64,000 bases of DNA from JBFXAF01 sp050184585 (lineage in GTDB: Bacteria; Pseudomonadota; Alphaproteobacteria; Rhizobiales; Rhizobiaceae), in the NCBI GenBank assembly GCA_050184585.1, contig JBFXAF010000007.1:186001-250000 (forward strand). The letters run 5' to 3'. Of the stretch, positions 1 through 10,896 are shown in pieces. The translations under genes and the position numbers were made by a program. Position 1 is the stretch's first letter. Every line of letters begins with the position of its first letter. Below the pieces are notes generated by a model that was not told where the DNA came from, ran no database searches, and was given only the letters and a program-made list of their open reading frames with translations.

Positions 1-1272
1 ATAGGCGGGGATCAGGACGACGGAGAGCGCGACATTGATCGCCAGCGTCAGGGCGTAGACTCCCGCGCAGACGTTCTGGTGCCCGCTCATCGTGAGCAGG
101 CTCTCGGCAGGCCCTACCGCGGAGCGGGCAACGACGCCCGCGACGAGCAGGAACAGAAGCGGATAGCCCACGTCGAACCCAGGTCCGAACAGCATCAGCA
201 TCGGCTTGCCGAGGACCAGCACCGCCATGGCCATGACCACGGAAGGCCAGAACGTCCACGACACGGTCTCACGCGCGAATGCGGCCAGTCGCGACGGGTC
301 GCCATGGGTGAACGAGGCATAGCGTTGGGCGACGCCGGCCTTCACCGCGAAGTAGACGAAGTGGACAAGCGCGAGCGTCTTCACCGTGGCGAAATAGACC
401 GCGACGTCGTGCGGCTCCATGAAGAAGCCGACGAGAAGCACGTCGGCGTTGGTGAGCAGGAAGAAGAAACTCTCGACCAGGAAGATCGGCAAGGAGACCG
501 CGAACCACGCTCCGATCAGGTAGCTGCGCGGGCCGGGCGCCACCCGCCCGTCGGCCCGCCCGGTGACGCGTACGAGCTGGATGATCGTGGTAACGTAGGT
601 CGCCAGGATCGCCGCGATGATGGCGGTCACCGCATCGGGCCGGTAACCGAGGGCCAGCGCCGCGCCCATCGAGGCGAGGATCAGGATCGGACGGGTGATG
701 TAGGTGGGGCCAAGGGCGAGGTAGGCCCAGGCATTGGCCCGCGCAATGCCCTGCAACATGTCGGACAGCGCGATCATCGGCAGGCAGATGAAGCCGAGAA
801 CGAACGGAATGACGTAATAGGCCTCGATCGTCGGGACGAGCAGCCAGGTGAAGAGGATGCCCAGCCCGGCGATCAGCGTCGAAGCCACGATGACCACGAG
901 GCGGCTGGCGAGCAGCACGCCACGCAGCTCGCCCAACATACCCTTCTCCCGATATTCGGGGATGAAGCGAATGACCGAGGTGTGGAAGCCGAGGCAGGAG
1001 AGGTTCCCGACGATGATCATCGTCGTCCAGACGAGCACGAAGACGCCATACTCGAAACTGCCCAGCCAGCGCGCCAGCAGGACCTGGCTGGCGAACGCGA
1101 TGACGGCGCTTACGATGCGGATGGAGAAGGCGATGACCGACATGCGGCCGGCTTCGCCGCGCTCGTCGGCGGTGAAGAGCACGGCGTCGAGACGGTCGAG
1201 CAAGGGCCGCGCGGCATGCGCCAGCCGCTCCGGCAACATCCGGTCCGCCGTCGTGGCCGCCGAAAAACGCAC
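1..1272 (-). CDS. Polysaccharide/oligosaccharide flippase family membrane protein, C-terminus cut off by the window edge
   Basis: The minus strand is open from a GTG at 1272 (or an ATG at 1239) to base 1, giving at least 424 codons. The translation is a polytopic membrane protein with about ten visible hydrophobic segments, starting with one near IRIVSAVIAFASQVLLARWL and the family-like string WLGSFEYGVFVLVW. This is the pattern of Wzx/MATE-like polysaccharide biosynthesis proteins, which flip lipid-linked sugars across the inner membrane. The N-terminal 30-40 residues are hydrophilic. No stop is seen, so the C-terminus lies outside the window. The frame stays open upstream of the GTG, so the start is uncertain. 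No glycosyltransferase is present here to tell the substrate. Confidence 0.8.
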   Translation of the reverse strand, partial: MRFSAATTADRMLPERLAHAARPLLDRLDAVLFTADERGEAGRMSVIAFSIRIVSAVIAFASQVLLARWLGSFEYGVFVLVWTTMIIVGNLSCLGFHTSVIRFIPEYREKGMLGELRGVLLASRLVVIVASTLIAGLGILFTWLLVPTIEAYYVIPFVLGFICLPMIALSDMLQGIARANAWAYLALGPTYITRPILILASMGAALALGYRPDAVTAIIAAILATYVTTIIQLVRVTGRADGRVAPGPRSYLIGAWFAVSLPIFLVESFFFLLTNADVLLVGFFMEPHDVAVYFATVKTLALVHFVYFAVKAGVAQRYASFTHGDPSRLAAFARETVSWTFWPSVVMAMAVLVLGKPMLMLFGPGFDVGYPLLFLLVAGVVARSAVGPAESLLTMSGHQNVCAGVYALTLAINVALSVVLIPAY

Positions 1273-1393
1273 GCCAAACTCTCCGCTTCCGTCGCGTCCA
1301 ATGTCTAGGCCAGAGGGATTAAGAAACGGTTGGGCGTTGCCCCGCCGGACCCGCTTTCCTTGCATGGCTCCGCCGGCATCTCGTCTCCGTTCA

Positions 1394-1448
1394 GGCATGG
1401 ATCCCCGCGTCTCCCTTCGCTTCGCTCCGGTCGCACGAGGATGACGAG
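1394..1448. repeat. Rhizobial dispersed-repeat-like sequence
   Basis: Read on the minus strand, the segment goes from CGTCATCCTCGTGCGACC to GGGGATCCATGCC. I recognise this arrangement (CGTCATCCTC at one end, GGATCCATGCC at the other) from short intergenic repeats common in Rhizobiales genomes. Only one copy is visible here, so dispersion is inferred from memory rather than shown. Confidence 0.4.
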
Positions 1449-1937
1449 GTGTGGGGTTGCGTCTCACCGCCGCCACGCCCGGAATCTCCTCCGTCTGGCC
1501 ATTGAATTGAAAGGTCGGGAAGCGGGGCGCGAGGGCCGAGCCTTCCGAATGATAGTTACGTGGCGCGATCCCCGCGCCCCGCCGGCGACTTTTGGCGTCC
1601 GCCCGATCCGCTTCCCCCGTCCGTGTCGCTGCCCGGCCGATCCGCTGGCAGGGTGGCAACCTGGACGGGCTTAAGTGCAACCGTCCGGCACGCACGGGTC
1701 GTAATGCCCGCAGGGGAACCTTTGGCGGAGCCTCCCCGGTCCCGCCTTACGAGGGCGAGACGGAGGCGCCGGCTCCTCCCCGCGCAATCACCGTCATGAC
1801 CGGCGTTCCCGAGGAAGGAACTGCGGCCAAGGATAGTGGCGGTCCGAGGGGAGGTGGAGAAAACGCGTCAAGAAATCGTGGAAGTTGTTGAAAAGGTTGG
1901 AGATGGGCGGAGATCTTGTCCACTTACCGTTGCAGCC

Positions 1938-1971
1938 TTCCCTTCTCCCGCAGGGGGATAAGGAAGGGTGC
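1938..1971. repeat. Imperfect palindrome of a rhizobial extragenic type
   Basis: CCTTCCCTTCTCCC is followed after a short loop by GGGGGATAAGGAAGG, an imperfect inverted repeat able to form a hairpin. It resembles the ccttctcccc/ggggagaagg palindromes scattered between rhizobial genes. There is no run of T after it, so it does not look like an intrinsic terminator. Confidence 0.4.
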
Positions 1972-2092
1972 CGCGGCCGGCCGCAAGCCTCCCGGCCGAT
2001 TGTTTGCGGCCTCATCGACCAAGGCTTGGCGTCTGCCGTCCCCATCCCATACGATGCCTCCCGGCGGCACGGCGCCAGCGAGGAGGACGGAA

Positions 2093-2401
2093 ATGGCGGA
2101 CGACGAACGCTGGCGGACCATGGCGAACGCGCCCAAGGACGGCTCGCGCATCCTGGTCACCATCCGGCCGTCCGAGCAGGGTCCCGCCGAGGTCGACGTC
2201 GCCTACTGGGCGAAGGCCGACCAGTTCGGCATCGAGGGCTGGCGGGCGGCCGATTCCCACCCCGGCCAGATCTTCGCCTATGCCGATCCCGAGCTGAAAT
2301 GCTGGATGCCGCTGCCCGGCGCAGGCCGCACATCCGGCGGCTCGATGCCGGAACCCTGGCAGGGCAAGGACGAAGGCGAGCTCTTCGGATCGGGCATCTG
2401 A
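2093..2401 (+). CDS. Conserved small hypothetical protein (102 aa)
   Basis: The ATG at 2093 follows a GGAGGACGG purine-rich stretch at a good distance. The product begins MADDERWRTMANAPKDGSRI and contains a second conserved-looking stretch, DPELKCWMPLP. The pattern W(R/K)xMxxAPKDGxxIL...W.PLP is common in small alphaproteobacterial and phage proteins of unknown function, seemingly soluble and without a signal peptide. It lies 78 bp upstream of the first LuxR gene on the same strand and may share its transcript. The function is unknown. The in-frame extension upstream to 1916 is Arg/Pro-rich and is judged not coding. Confidence 0.6.
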   Translation: MADDERWRTMANAPKDGSRILVTIRPSEQGPAEVDVAYWAKADQFGIEGWRAADSHPGQIFAYADPELKCWMPLPGAGRTSGGSMPEPWQGKDEGELFGSGI

Positions 2402-2479
2402 GCACACCGCACCCTCGTCCGCAGGTTGCGCTCGGACATCGTTCCGGTAGTCTCTTGCCCGAGGGAGACAGGGGGAGAC

Positions 2480-3604
2480 ATGCCTGCGGTTCACGGTGGT
2501 GGGCAGGCGGACAGCCTGGAAGATCGAATCTACGAAGCGGCGGTGCTGCCGGAGTTCTGGCCCGGCATTCTGCAACAGATGTCGCGGATAACCGAGGGCG
2601 TTGGCTCGGTCCTGCTCTCGGTGCGCGGCGCCGACGTTCGCTACATGGCATCGACGGCCGACTTCCAGCGGGATGTCGAGGCCTATTTCGCCGCCTTTCC
2701 CGGCATCAACGAGCGCATGCGAAGGCTGCTGGCCGTTCAGCGTGCGGGTTTCGTGTCGGACGCCGACGTGTTCGCTCCCGAGGAGCGCGAAACGATCCCG
2801 ATCTTCCGCGACTTCCTGACGCCGCGCGGCTATGGCAACGGAATCGCAACCGTCGTCCTGCTGCCGAGCGGGGAACTGATCCTGTTCCACAACGAGGGTC
2901 GCCATTCCAGGGCGACCAATCCCGCTGAAGTGGTAACCCTCGATGCGCTGCGTCCGCATCTCGCGCGCTCCGCCCTGATCTCCGCACGGCTTTCCTTCGA
3001 GCGCGCCCGGACAGCCGTGGAGACTCTGGCGGGCCTGGGGCTCGCCGCCTGCGCCGTGAGCCGCTCGGGCGCGGTGCTGGTGGCAAACGAGGAGTTCGAC
3101 GCCGCCGCCCACTGGACGACGCGCGGGGGCAATCGCATCGCGCTTCCTGACAAGCGAGCCAATCAGCAGCTCGACGAGGCGCTCGGCGCCATCGCCACGG
3201 ATCAGGGCGTGCGCTCCCTGCCGCTGGTCGGCGGCGATGAAACGCCTCCCGCCGTGCTCCATGTCGTGCCGATCAGGCGCGCCGCCCACGACCTGTTCGG
3301 CCACGCCGCGGCGATCCTGGTCCTGACGCGGGCGTCGACCGAACCAACGGGCGCCACCCCCCTCTTGCAGGTTCTGTTCGACCTGTCCGCCGTCGAGGCG
3401 GACGTGGCCGCCCGGATCGCGGCGGGCCAGACCGTCGAGCAGATCGCGGTTTCCAGCGGCAAGAGCGTGAACACCGTGCGCAACCAGCTGAAGAGCGTGC
3501 TCGACAAGACCGCCTGTGCCCGACAGGCGGATCTGGCCCGGCTGCTGGCTCAATTGATCCCGCCAGGATCAGCTACGCCAACGCGGAGCGCGAGCTTGGC
3601 CTAA
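2480..3604 (+). CDS. LuxR-family transcriptional regulator, first of a tandem pair
   Basis: The 374 aa protein starts at the ATG at 2480, preceded by GGGGGAGAC. The C-terminal ~65 residues form a LuxR/GerE helix-turn-helix: VEADVAARIAAGQTVEQIAV followed by the recognition helix SVNTVRNQLKSVLDKT. The N-terminal ~300 residues match no sensor domain I can name with confidence and show no AHL-binding signature. A paralogue follows after 44 bp and shares layout and sequence throughout. The 3' 155 bp are almost identical between the two genes at DNA level, unlike the 5' parts. With the alpha-oxoamine synthase downstream this may be a small-molecule response locus, which is inference. Confidence 0.85.
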   Translation: MPAVHGGGQADSLEDRIYEAAVLPEFWPGILQQMSRITEGVGSVLLSVRGADVRYMASTADFQRDVEAYFAAFPGINERMRRLLAVQRAGFVSDADVFAPEERETIPIFRDFLTPRGYGNGIATVVLLPSGELILFHNEGRHSRATNPAEVVTLDALRPHLARSALISARLSFERARTAVETLAGLGLAACAVSRSGAVLVANEEFDAAAHWTTRGGNRIALPDKRANQQLDEALGAIATDQGVRSLPLVGGDETPPAVLHVVPIRRAAHDLFGHAAAILVLTRASTEPTGATPLLQVLFDLSAVEADVAARIAAGQTVEQIAVSSGKSVNTVRNQLKSVLDKTACARQADLARLLAQLIPPGSATPTRSASLA

Positions 3605-3648
3605 GCTGTGTTTCCGGTAAGACGGCCTTGAGGGAGCAAAGGGGAGAT

Positions 3649-4746
3649 ATGCCGACCGTTCATGGGAGTGGAGAGGCGGACGGCCTGGAGGACCGAATCT
3701 ATGAAGCGGCCGTTCTGCCGGAGTTCTGGCCAGCGCTGCTGGCGAGCCTCGCCGAACGCACTACGTGCCGTGACGCGATCATCTTCTCGATCAAGGGCGC
3801 CGACGTCCGGCTGGTGACGTCCTCGCCCGAATACGAGAATGCGGCGACGGAGTTCTTCCGGCTCTATCCGAACAATGAACGCACCGGCTATCTCGCAACC
3901 GTCCGTCGCGCGGGATTCATTTCCGACTACGAGGCGTTCGGCTTCGATCGGCGCGAACAGATTCCGGTGTTCCGCGATTGGATGATCCCACGCGGCTACG
4001 GCGACGGAGCGGCGACGGCGATTCCGATGCCGACCGGCGAGATGGTGGTCGTTCACGTCGAGCGGGCCTACCGACGCCTGCCATTCGAGGCCGACACGAT
4101 TGCATGGCTGGACGCCCAGCGGCCGCACCTGGCCAGGGCGACGCTGCTTTCCGCCCGTCTCGCCTTCGAGCGGGCAAGGACGGCCGTCGAAACGCTTTCG
4201 GGGCTGGGACTCGCCGCCTGCGCGGTGACCGCGTCCGGCGCCGTGCTGGTCGCCAATGCGGAGTTCGCTACGGCTGGCGCCCACTGGACGACGCGGGCCG
4301 GCGACCGAATCGCCCTCAACGACCGCCGCGCGGAGCAGCAACTCGGCGAGGCGCTTGCCGCGATACAGACGGATCGGGGCGTTCGATCGCTGCCGCTCGT
4401 CGCGGGCGACGAAACGTCGCCGGGAGTGCTTCATGTCGTGCCGATCAGGCGCGCCGCGCACGACCTGTTCGGCCACGCGGCTGCAATTCTCGTGCTGACG
4501 CGGGCCTCGACCCAGCCGACGGGAGCGACGCCGCTGCTCCAGGCATTGTTCGACCTCTCCGCCGTCGAGGCGGACGTGGCCGCCCGGATCGCGGCGGGCC
4601 AGACCGTCGAGCAGATCGCGGTTTCCAGCAGCAAGAGCGTGAACACCGTGCGCAACCAGCTGAAGAGCGTGCTCGACAAGACCGCCTGCGCCCGACAGGC
4701 GGATCTGGCCCGGTTGCTGGCGCAGCTCGTGCCGGCCGGGCATTAG
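3649..4746 (+). CDS. LuxR-family transcriptional regulator, second of a tandem pair
   Basis: The 365 aa protein is a paralogue of the regulator at 2480. The ATG at 3649 has the Shine-Dalgarno-like GGGGAGAT just upstream. The N-terminal region shares blocks with its neighbour (EDRIYEAAVLPEFWP, FERARTAVETLSGLGLAACA) but is clearly diverged. The HTH region (VEADVAARIAAGQTVEQIAV, SVNTVRNQLKSVLDKT) is the same apart from a Ser for Gly change. The two proteins probably bind the same or similar DNA sites while sensing different inputs, which is inference. The next gene, an alpha-oxoamine synthase, starts 110 bp downstream on the same strand. Confidence 0.85.
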   Translation: MPTVHGSGEADGLEDRIYEAAVLPEFWPALLASLAERTTCRDAIIFSIKGADVRLVTSSPEYENAATEFFRLYPNNERTGYLATVRRAGFISDYEAFGFDRREQIPVFRDWMIPRGYGDGAATAIPMPTGEMVVVHVERAYRRLPFEADTIAWLDAQRPHLARATLLSARLAFERARTAVETLSGLGLAACAVTASGAVLVANAEFATAGAHWTTRAGDRIALNDRRAEQQLGEALAAIQTDRGVRSLPLVAGDETSPGVLHVVPIRRAAHDLFGHAAAILVLTRASTQPTGATPLLQALFDLSAVEADVAARIAAGQTVEQIAVSSSKSVNTVRNQLKSVLDKTACARQADLARLLAQLVPAGH

Positions 4747-4856
4747 GTTCCCAATCCCGGGCAATAGCCCAAATGGATCATGCAAATCCGGCATCATTGG
4801 CCATCCTGCGTCGCGGAGGCGTGCCGTTTGGGTTTAGCCGTCGAACGAACGGGTTC

Positions 4857-6167
4857 ATGAAACACAGCACAGTCGAGCACATCCGGACCGCTGCGCCGAC
4901 GGATCCGGATATCTACGAAGGCGTCACGACGGACTACTATGACGAGGGCGACGTCGATCTCATATCGAGATGGGCAGGCCTGACGCGTTGGCTGGATGCG
5001 CGGCTGGAGGCGGGGGTCGACCCCTACAGCAAGTACACTGCCTCACGCATCGCAGCCGAACTGACTGCCTTCGATCGTGGCGGCGTCGAGCGCTCAGGGG
5101 TAAACTTCGCGTCGCAGGAATATCTGAACCTCGCCACGGACGATCGGGTCGTATCTGCCGTCGTCGAAGCGGCTTCGACATATGGCGTCCATAGCGCGGG
5201 CTCTGCCGCGCTGATGGGGCTGACGGCCCTGACGGTGCGGCTGGAGCGAAGGCTAGCCGAATTCCTTCGTCTCGCGGATGCGACGGTGTTTCCCACCGGC
5301 TGGGGAGCCGGCTACGGAATCATCAGGACGCTGGTCAGGCCTACCGATCATGTGGTGATCGACGTGCTTGCGCATGCGTGTCTCCAGGAGGGTGCAGACG
5401 CCGCAACCAAGAACGTCCATCGCTTCCCGCACTGCTCAAACGTCGCCGTCGAACGCAGACTGGCGAGAATCAGGGCGGCCGATCCCAGGTGCGGCATCCT
5501 GGTCGTGACGGAATCCGTCTTTTCGATGGACAGCGATGTTCCGGAGATCGAAGCCCTTCAGTCGCTCTGCCGCCGATATGATGCGACTCTCGTCCTCGAC
5601 GTCGCGCATGACCTGGGCGCCCTTGGCGACAAGGGGCGAGGCTACATGGAGATCCAGAACGTCTCAGGAAGCATCGATATCGTGATGGGCAGTTTCTCCA
5701 AGACGTTCGGCTCCAACGGCGGCTTCGTGGCGTCGAACCGCACGGAACTGAAGATGGCGCTGCGCTACGCTTGCGGTCCGCTCACCTTTACGAACTCGAT
5801 GTCGCCCATGCAGGCGGCGGCGGTCCTCACCTGCCTCGACATCGTCGACAGCGCCGAGGGAACCGCGCGGCGCGAGCGCCTGATGAGCAATATCGTCTAT
5901 CTGAGAAATGCCTTGCAGAGCAGAGACTTCGATGTGCTGGGCAAGGAGAGCGCCATCGTGCCGGTGGTGCTTGGAAACAATCGCCGCTCACGGCTGATGA
6001 CCAGTTACGTCCTCCACAACGGGGCGCTGGTCAACCTGGTCGAGTATCCGGCTGTCTCCCGCAACGGTTGTCGCTGGCGGCTCCAGGTCATGCACGACCA
6101 TACGCCGGAGCAGATCGACAGGCTCGTTGACCTCGCGGTCGACGCGCGCAAGCACGCCGGCGACTAG
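4857..6167 (+). CDS. PLP-dependent alpha-oxoamine synthase (aminotransferase class I/II fold)
   Basis: The 436 aa product belongs to the family of 5-aminolevulinate synthase, 8-amino-7-oxononanoate synthase, serine palmitoyltransferase and the autoinducer synthases CqsA/LqsA. These condense an acyl-CoA with an amino acid. Visible signatures are NFASQEYLNLA near residue 85, GVHSAGSAALMGLT, the aspartate of VLDVAHDLGALGDKGRG, and the PLP-lysine motif GSFSKTFGSNGG with Lys about residue 282. Housekeeping hemA and bioF are usually found in other contexts, and the tandem LuxR genes just upstream suggest a secondary role. The substrate cannot be told from sequence. An in-frame ATG at 4773 is an alternative start. 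Confidence 0.8.
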   Translation: MKHSTVEHIRTAAPTDPDIYEGVTTDYYDEGDVDLISRWAGLTRWLDARLEAGVDPYSKYTASRIAAELTAFDRGGVERSGVNFASQEYLNLATDDRVVSAVVEAASTYGVHSAGSAALMGLTALTVRLERRLAEFLRLADATVFPTGWGAGYGIIRTLVRPTDHVVIDVLAHACLQEGADAATKNVHRFPHCSNVAVERRLARIRAADPRCGILVVTESVFSMDSDVPEIEALQSLCRRYDATLVLDVAHDLGALGDKGRGYMEIQNVSGSIDIVMGSFSKTFGSNGGFVASNRTELKMALRYACGPLTFTNSMSPMQAAAVLTCLDIVDSAEGTARRERLMSNIVYLRNALQSRDFDVLGKESAIVPVVLGNNRRSRLMTSYVLHNGALVNLVEYPAVSRNGCRWRLQVMHDHTPEQIDRLVDLAVDARKHAGD

Positions 6168-6197
6168 GCGGCTCGCCCTGCCCCCTTCAGCCAGCCC

Positions 6198-6252
6198 TCA
6201 GGCGAACTGGCCGTGGCCGTGCTTGTACTTCCTGCCCAAGCCGCAGGGGGCG
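6198..6252 (-). pseudogene. Decayed duplicate of the secA 3' end (SEC-C motif relic)
   Basis: Read on the minus strand, this stretch encodes APCGLGRKYKHGHGQFA followed by a stop. It matches the SecA C-terminus encoded at 6998-7050 (PCPCGSGKKYKHCHGQFA, stop). The DNA agrees at all but about seven of 53 bases. The motif is damaged: one Cys is replaced by Ala-Pro context and KHCH has become KHGH, so the zinc site is lost. No gene continues upstream. The relic and the real secA end bracket the toxin-antitoxin operon. Confidence 0.75.
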
Positions 6253-6280
6253 GCGAGGGAGAGCCTTGCATAAATCGAGC

Positions 6281-6313
6281 GAGTAAACTAAGTTTACCGG
6301 ACTTAGTTCACTC
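6281..6313 (+). promoter_or_regulatory. Inverted-repeat operator upstream of the Phd/PIN module
   Basis: GAGTAAACTAAGT (6281-6293) and ACTTAGTTCACTC (6301-6313) are inverted repeats matching at 12 of 13 positions around a 7 bp spacer. The site ends 11 bp before the antitoxin ATG and is AT-rich in GC-rich surroundings. Antitoxins of the Phd/YefM type bind such palindromes to repress their own operon, so this is the likely autoregulatory site. Confidence 0.65.
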
Positions 6314-6324
6314 GGTTGCAGATC

Positions 6325-6570
6325 ATGGACACGATCAACATCCACGAAGCCAAGACGCACCTTTCCCGGCTCGTCGAAAAAGCGGCGAAGGGAGAGCCGT
6401 TCATCATCGCCAAGGCCGGCAAGCCGATGGTGAAGGTCGTGCCGCTCGACGTCGAGGAAGAGCGCAAGCCGCGGCGGCTGGGCTTCATGAAGGGTGAGTT
6501 CACGGTTCCGGACGACTTCAACACGATGGGGCAGGAAGAAATCGAGCGAATGTTCTACGGCGACGAATGA
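6325..6570 (+). CDS. Type II antitoxin, Phd/YefM family
   Basis: The 81 aa protein begins MDTINIHEAKTHLSRLVEKA, the typical N-terminal DNA-binding signature of Phd/YefM antitoxins, followed by GEPFIIAKAGKPMVKVVPL. The acidic C-terminus (FNTMGQEEIERMFYGDE) would wrap the toxin. The stop overlaps the start of the PIN toxin (ATGA), showing translational coupling. An inverted-repeat operator lies directly upstream. A TTG nine bases upstream is in frame, but the ATG gives the usual family N-terminus. The module sits between secA and a relic of the secA 3' end, a sign of insertion. Confidence 0.88.
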   Translation: MDTINIHEAKTHLSRLVEKAAKGEPFIIAKAGKPMVKVVPLDVEEERKPRRLGFMKGEFTVPDDFNTMGQEEIERMFYGDE

Positions 6571-6953
6571 GGCTGCTCGTCGACACACAGTTGCTGCTGT
6601 GGGCGGCAGCGGAACCGCATCGAGTTCCGGATCAGGCCGCCGGCCTTATGGAGGCCGAAGACAACGAGCTTCATTTCAGCGTCGTCAGCCTTTGGGAAAC
6701 GACCATCAAGAACGGCCTTGGCCGCCCCGATTTTCAGGTCGATGCGCGTCGCCTCCGAGGCCGGTTGCTTGAAAGCGGTTATAGGGAAGTGACAGTAGGC
6801 GCCGAGCACGCCCTCTTCATGTTGCCGCGATTTCACGGCGACCCATTCGACCGCATGCTCGTCGCACAGGCTGCGGTCGAACAGCTCACCGTCCTCACCG
6901 TCGATGCAACGCTTGCCCGGTATGGGGACCACGCGGCCATCCACCTCGCCTAA
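6567..6953 (+). CDS. PIN-domain toxin (VapC-like ribonuclease)
   Basis: The 128 aa protein has the PIN layout: LLVDTQLLLWA at the N-terminus with the first acidic residue, VSLWETTIKNGLGR in the middle with Glu, and HGDPFDRMLVAQA then LTVDATLARYG near the C-terminus with the remaining acidic residues. These residues bind divalent metal for RNA cleavage. It is translationally coupled (ATGA) to the Phd-type antitoxin that should neutralise it. The subgroup with LLWA and DPFDRMLVAQA is usually paired with Phd-type rather than VapB-type antitoxins, which agrees with the neighbour. Confidence 0.88.
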   Translation: MRLLVDTQLLLWAAAEPHRVPDQAAGLMEAEDNELHFSVVSLWETTIKNGLGRPDFQVDARRLRGRLLESGYREVTVGAEHALFMLPRFHGDPFDRMLVAQAAVEQLTVLTVDATLARYGDHAAIHLA

Positions 6954-6962
6954 GGCGAGGTG
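6942..6962. terminator. Perfect 9 bp hairpin around the toxin stop codon
   Basis: CACCTCGCC, the stop codon TAA as loop, then GGCGAGGTG form a perfect inverted repeat at the end of the PIN toxin gene, 36 bp before the convergent secA stop. There is no T tract on either side, so it may be a weak bidirectional terminator or an mRNA-stabilising 3' hairpin rather than a classical terminator. Confidence 0.45.
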
Positions 6963-6997
6963 TCTCGGGCGTCAACCGGTGTGTGCCTGGCGGGGCC

Positions 6998-9742
<2,745 letters not shown>

Positions 9743-9984
9743 TCAGAAGCCTTTCCGAAGCCATGGCCGACGCGGCTCCGCCGCTGGCCGAACCCGCCGT
9801 GAACGCCAGCAGATTCAAGGAAAACGCGCCCGAAAACGCTTCTGGACGCAAGGACGGGGGACAGATAAGAGGGGGCACTATCGATGTCAACGCCGGGCCC
9901 GAGGAGGCCGGCGTCATCGGGATATGGCCGGCGGCGGAAGAACGGTTCACCGGCTGCCTACCCCTTTCCAGGAGCCTTCCGCTG

Positions 9985-10863
9985 ATGAAATTCCCGCTGA
10001 TCCGCGTCATTCTCGTTGCCGCCTGTCTCGCCGCGCCCCTCGTGCCGGCCATGGCGCAGGAGGCGACTCCGCCGGCCGCCGCACCGGATCCGAACGCGGT
10101 GATCGCGACCATCGACGGCCAGGACATCACCGAGGCCGACCTCGCGCTCGCCGCCAGCGAGCTCGACGAGCAGTTCGCGCGTCTGCCGGAGGAACAGAAG
10201 CGCGCGGCGGCGCTCTCGGCGCTGATCGAGATCAGGCTCATGGCGGCGGACGCGGCGAAGAAGGGCATCGACAAGGACGAGACCTTCGTCAGGCGCATGG
10301 AATTGCTCAGGCAGCGGGCGCTGCACGCGGCGGTGATCGAACAGACGATCGTCGGCACGATCACCGAGGCGGACATCCGCGCGCGCTACGACAAGCATGT
10401 GGCGGAGACGCCGCCGGTCAACGAGGTGAAGGCGCGCCACATCCTCGTCGAGACGAAGGAGGAGGCGGACGCGATCATCAAGCGGCTCGATGCCGGCGAG
10501 GACTTCGAGACCATCGCCAAGGAAGTCTCCAAGGATCCCGGCTCGGGCGCCAATGGCGGCGATCTCGGATGGTTCGGCCCCGGCCAGATGGTGCCGGAGT
10601 TCGAGCAGGCCGCCTTCGCGCTGGAGGTCGGCGCCCATTCCAAGGAACCGGTGCAGAGCCAGTTCGGCTTCCACATCATCAAGGTGGAGGACAAGCGTCA
10701 GCAGCAGCCGCCGGCGTATGAACAGGTGAAGGACCAGTTCCGCACGATGCTCATCCGCGAGCGCTACTTCGCGCTGGTCAGCGAACTGCGCGGCGCGGCC
10801 ACGATCGACATCAAGGATCCGGCGCTCAAGGCCGCCGTCGACGGGATCGACGGAGCGAAGTAG
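9985..10863 (+). CDS. Periplasmic peptidyl-prolyl cis-trans isomerase, PpiC/SurA-parvulin type
   Basis: The 292 aa product begins with a signal peptide (MKFPLIRVILVAACLAAPLV then PAMAQ, cleavage expected after AMA). A SurA-N-like helical chaperone region follows, with ITEADLALAASELDEQF and ALSALIEIRLMAADAA. The parvulin domain lies around residues 140-240: VKARHILVETKEEADAI, GGDLGWFGPGQMVPEFEQAA and SQFGFHIIKVED. It should fold exported proteins after SecA-driven secretion, which suits its position divergent from secA. The ATG at 9985 gives the signal peptide. An in-frame extension to 9763 is unlikely because it would bury it. Confidence 0.92.
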   Translation: MKFPLIRVILVAACLAAPLVPAMAQEATPPAAAPDPNAVIATIDGQDITEADLALAASELDEQFARLPEEQKRAAALSALIEIRLMAADAAKKGIDKDETFVRRMELLRQRALHAAVIEQTIVGTITEADIRARYDKHVAETPPVNEVKARHILVETKEEADAIIKRLDAGEDFETIAKEVSKDPGSGANGGDLGWFGPGQMVPEFEQAAFALEVGAHSKEPVQSQFGFHIIKVEDKRQQQPPAYEQVKDQFRTMLIRERYFALVSELRGAATIDIKDPALKAAVDGIDGAK

Positions 10864-10896
10864 CCCCGCGGTCCGCGCGCCGCGACAGCCGTCACA

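Larger units (their letters stand above)
1273..2092. other. 820 bp intergenic region with degenerate repeats, no convincing gene
   Basis: All open frames here are short, Arg/Pro-rich and lack recognisable motifs, so I call no gene. Two repeat-like segments are visible and are listed separately: one around 1394-1448 and a hairpin around 1938-1971. The rest is GC-rich and anonymous. It probably contains the promoters of the divergent flippase gene and of the small gene at 2093. Confidence 0.5.

Noticed and set aside
79..1308. Long plus-strand frame (409 codons) rich in Arg, Asp, His and Gln
   Set aside because: It is the antisense of the flippase gene. The composition is typical of a shadow and the minus strand encodes a clear membrane protein.
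3601..4797. 398-codon minus frame opposite the second LuxR gene, with a similar one opposite the first
   Set aside because: The similarity between the two minus frames only reflects the duplication of the LuxR genes. The composition is that of a shadow.
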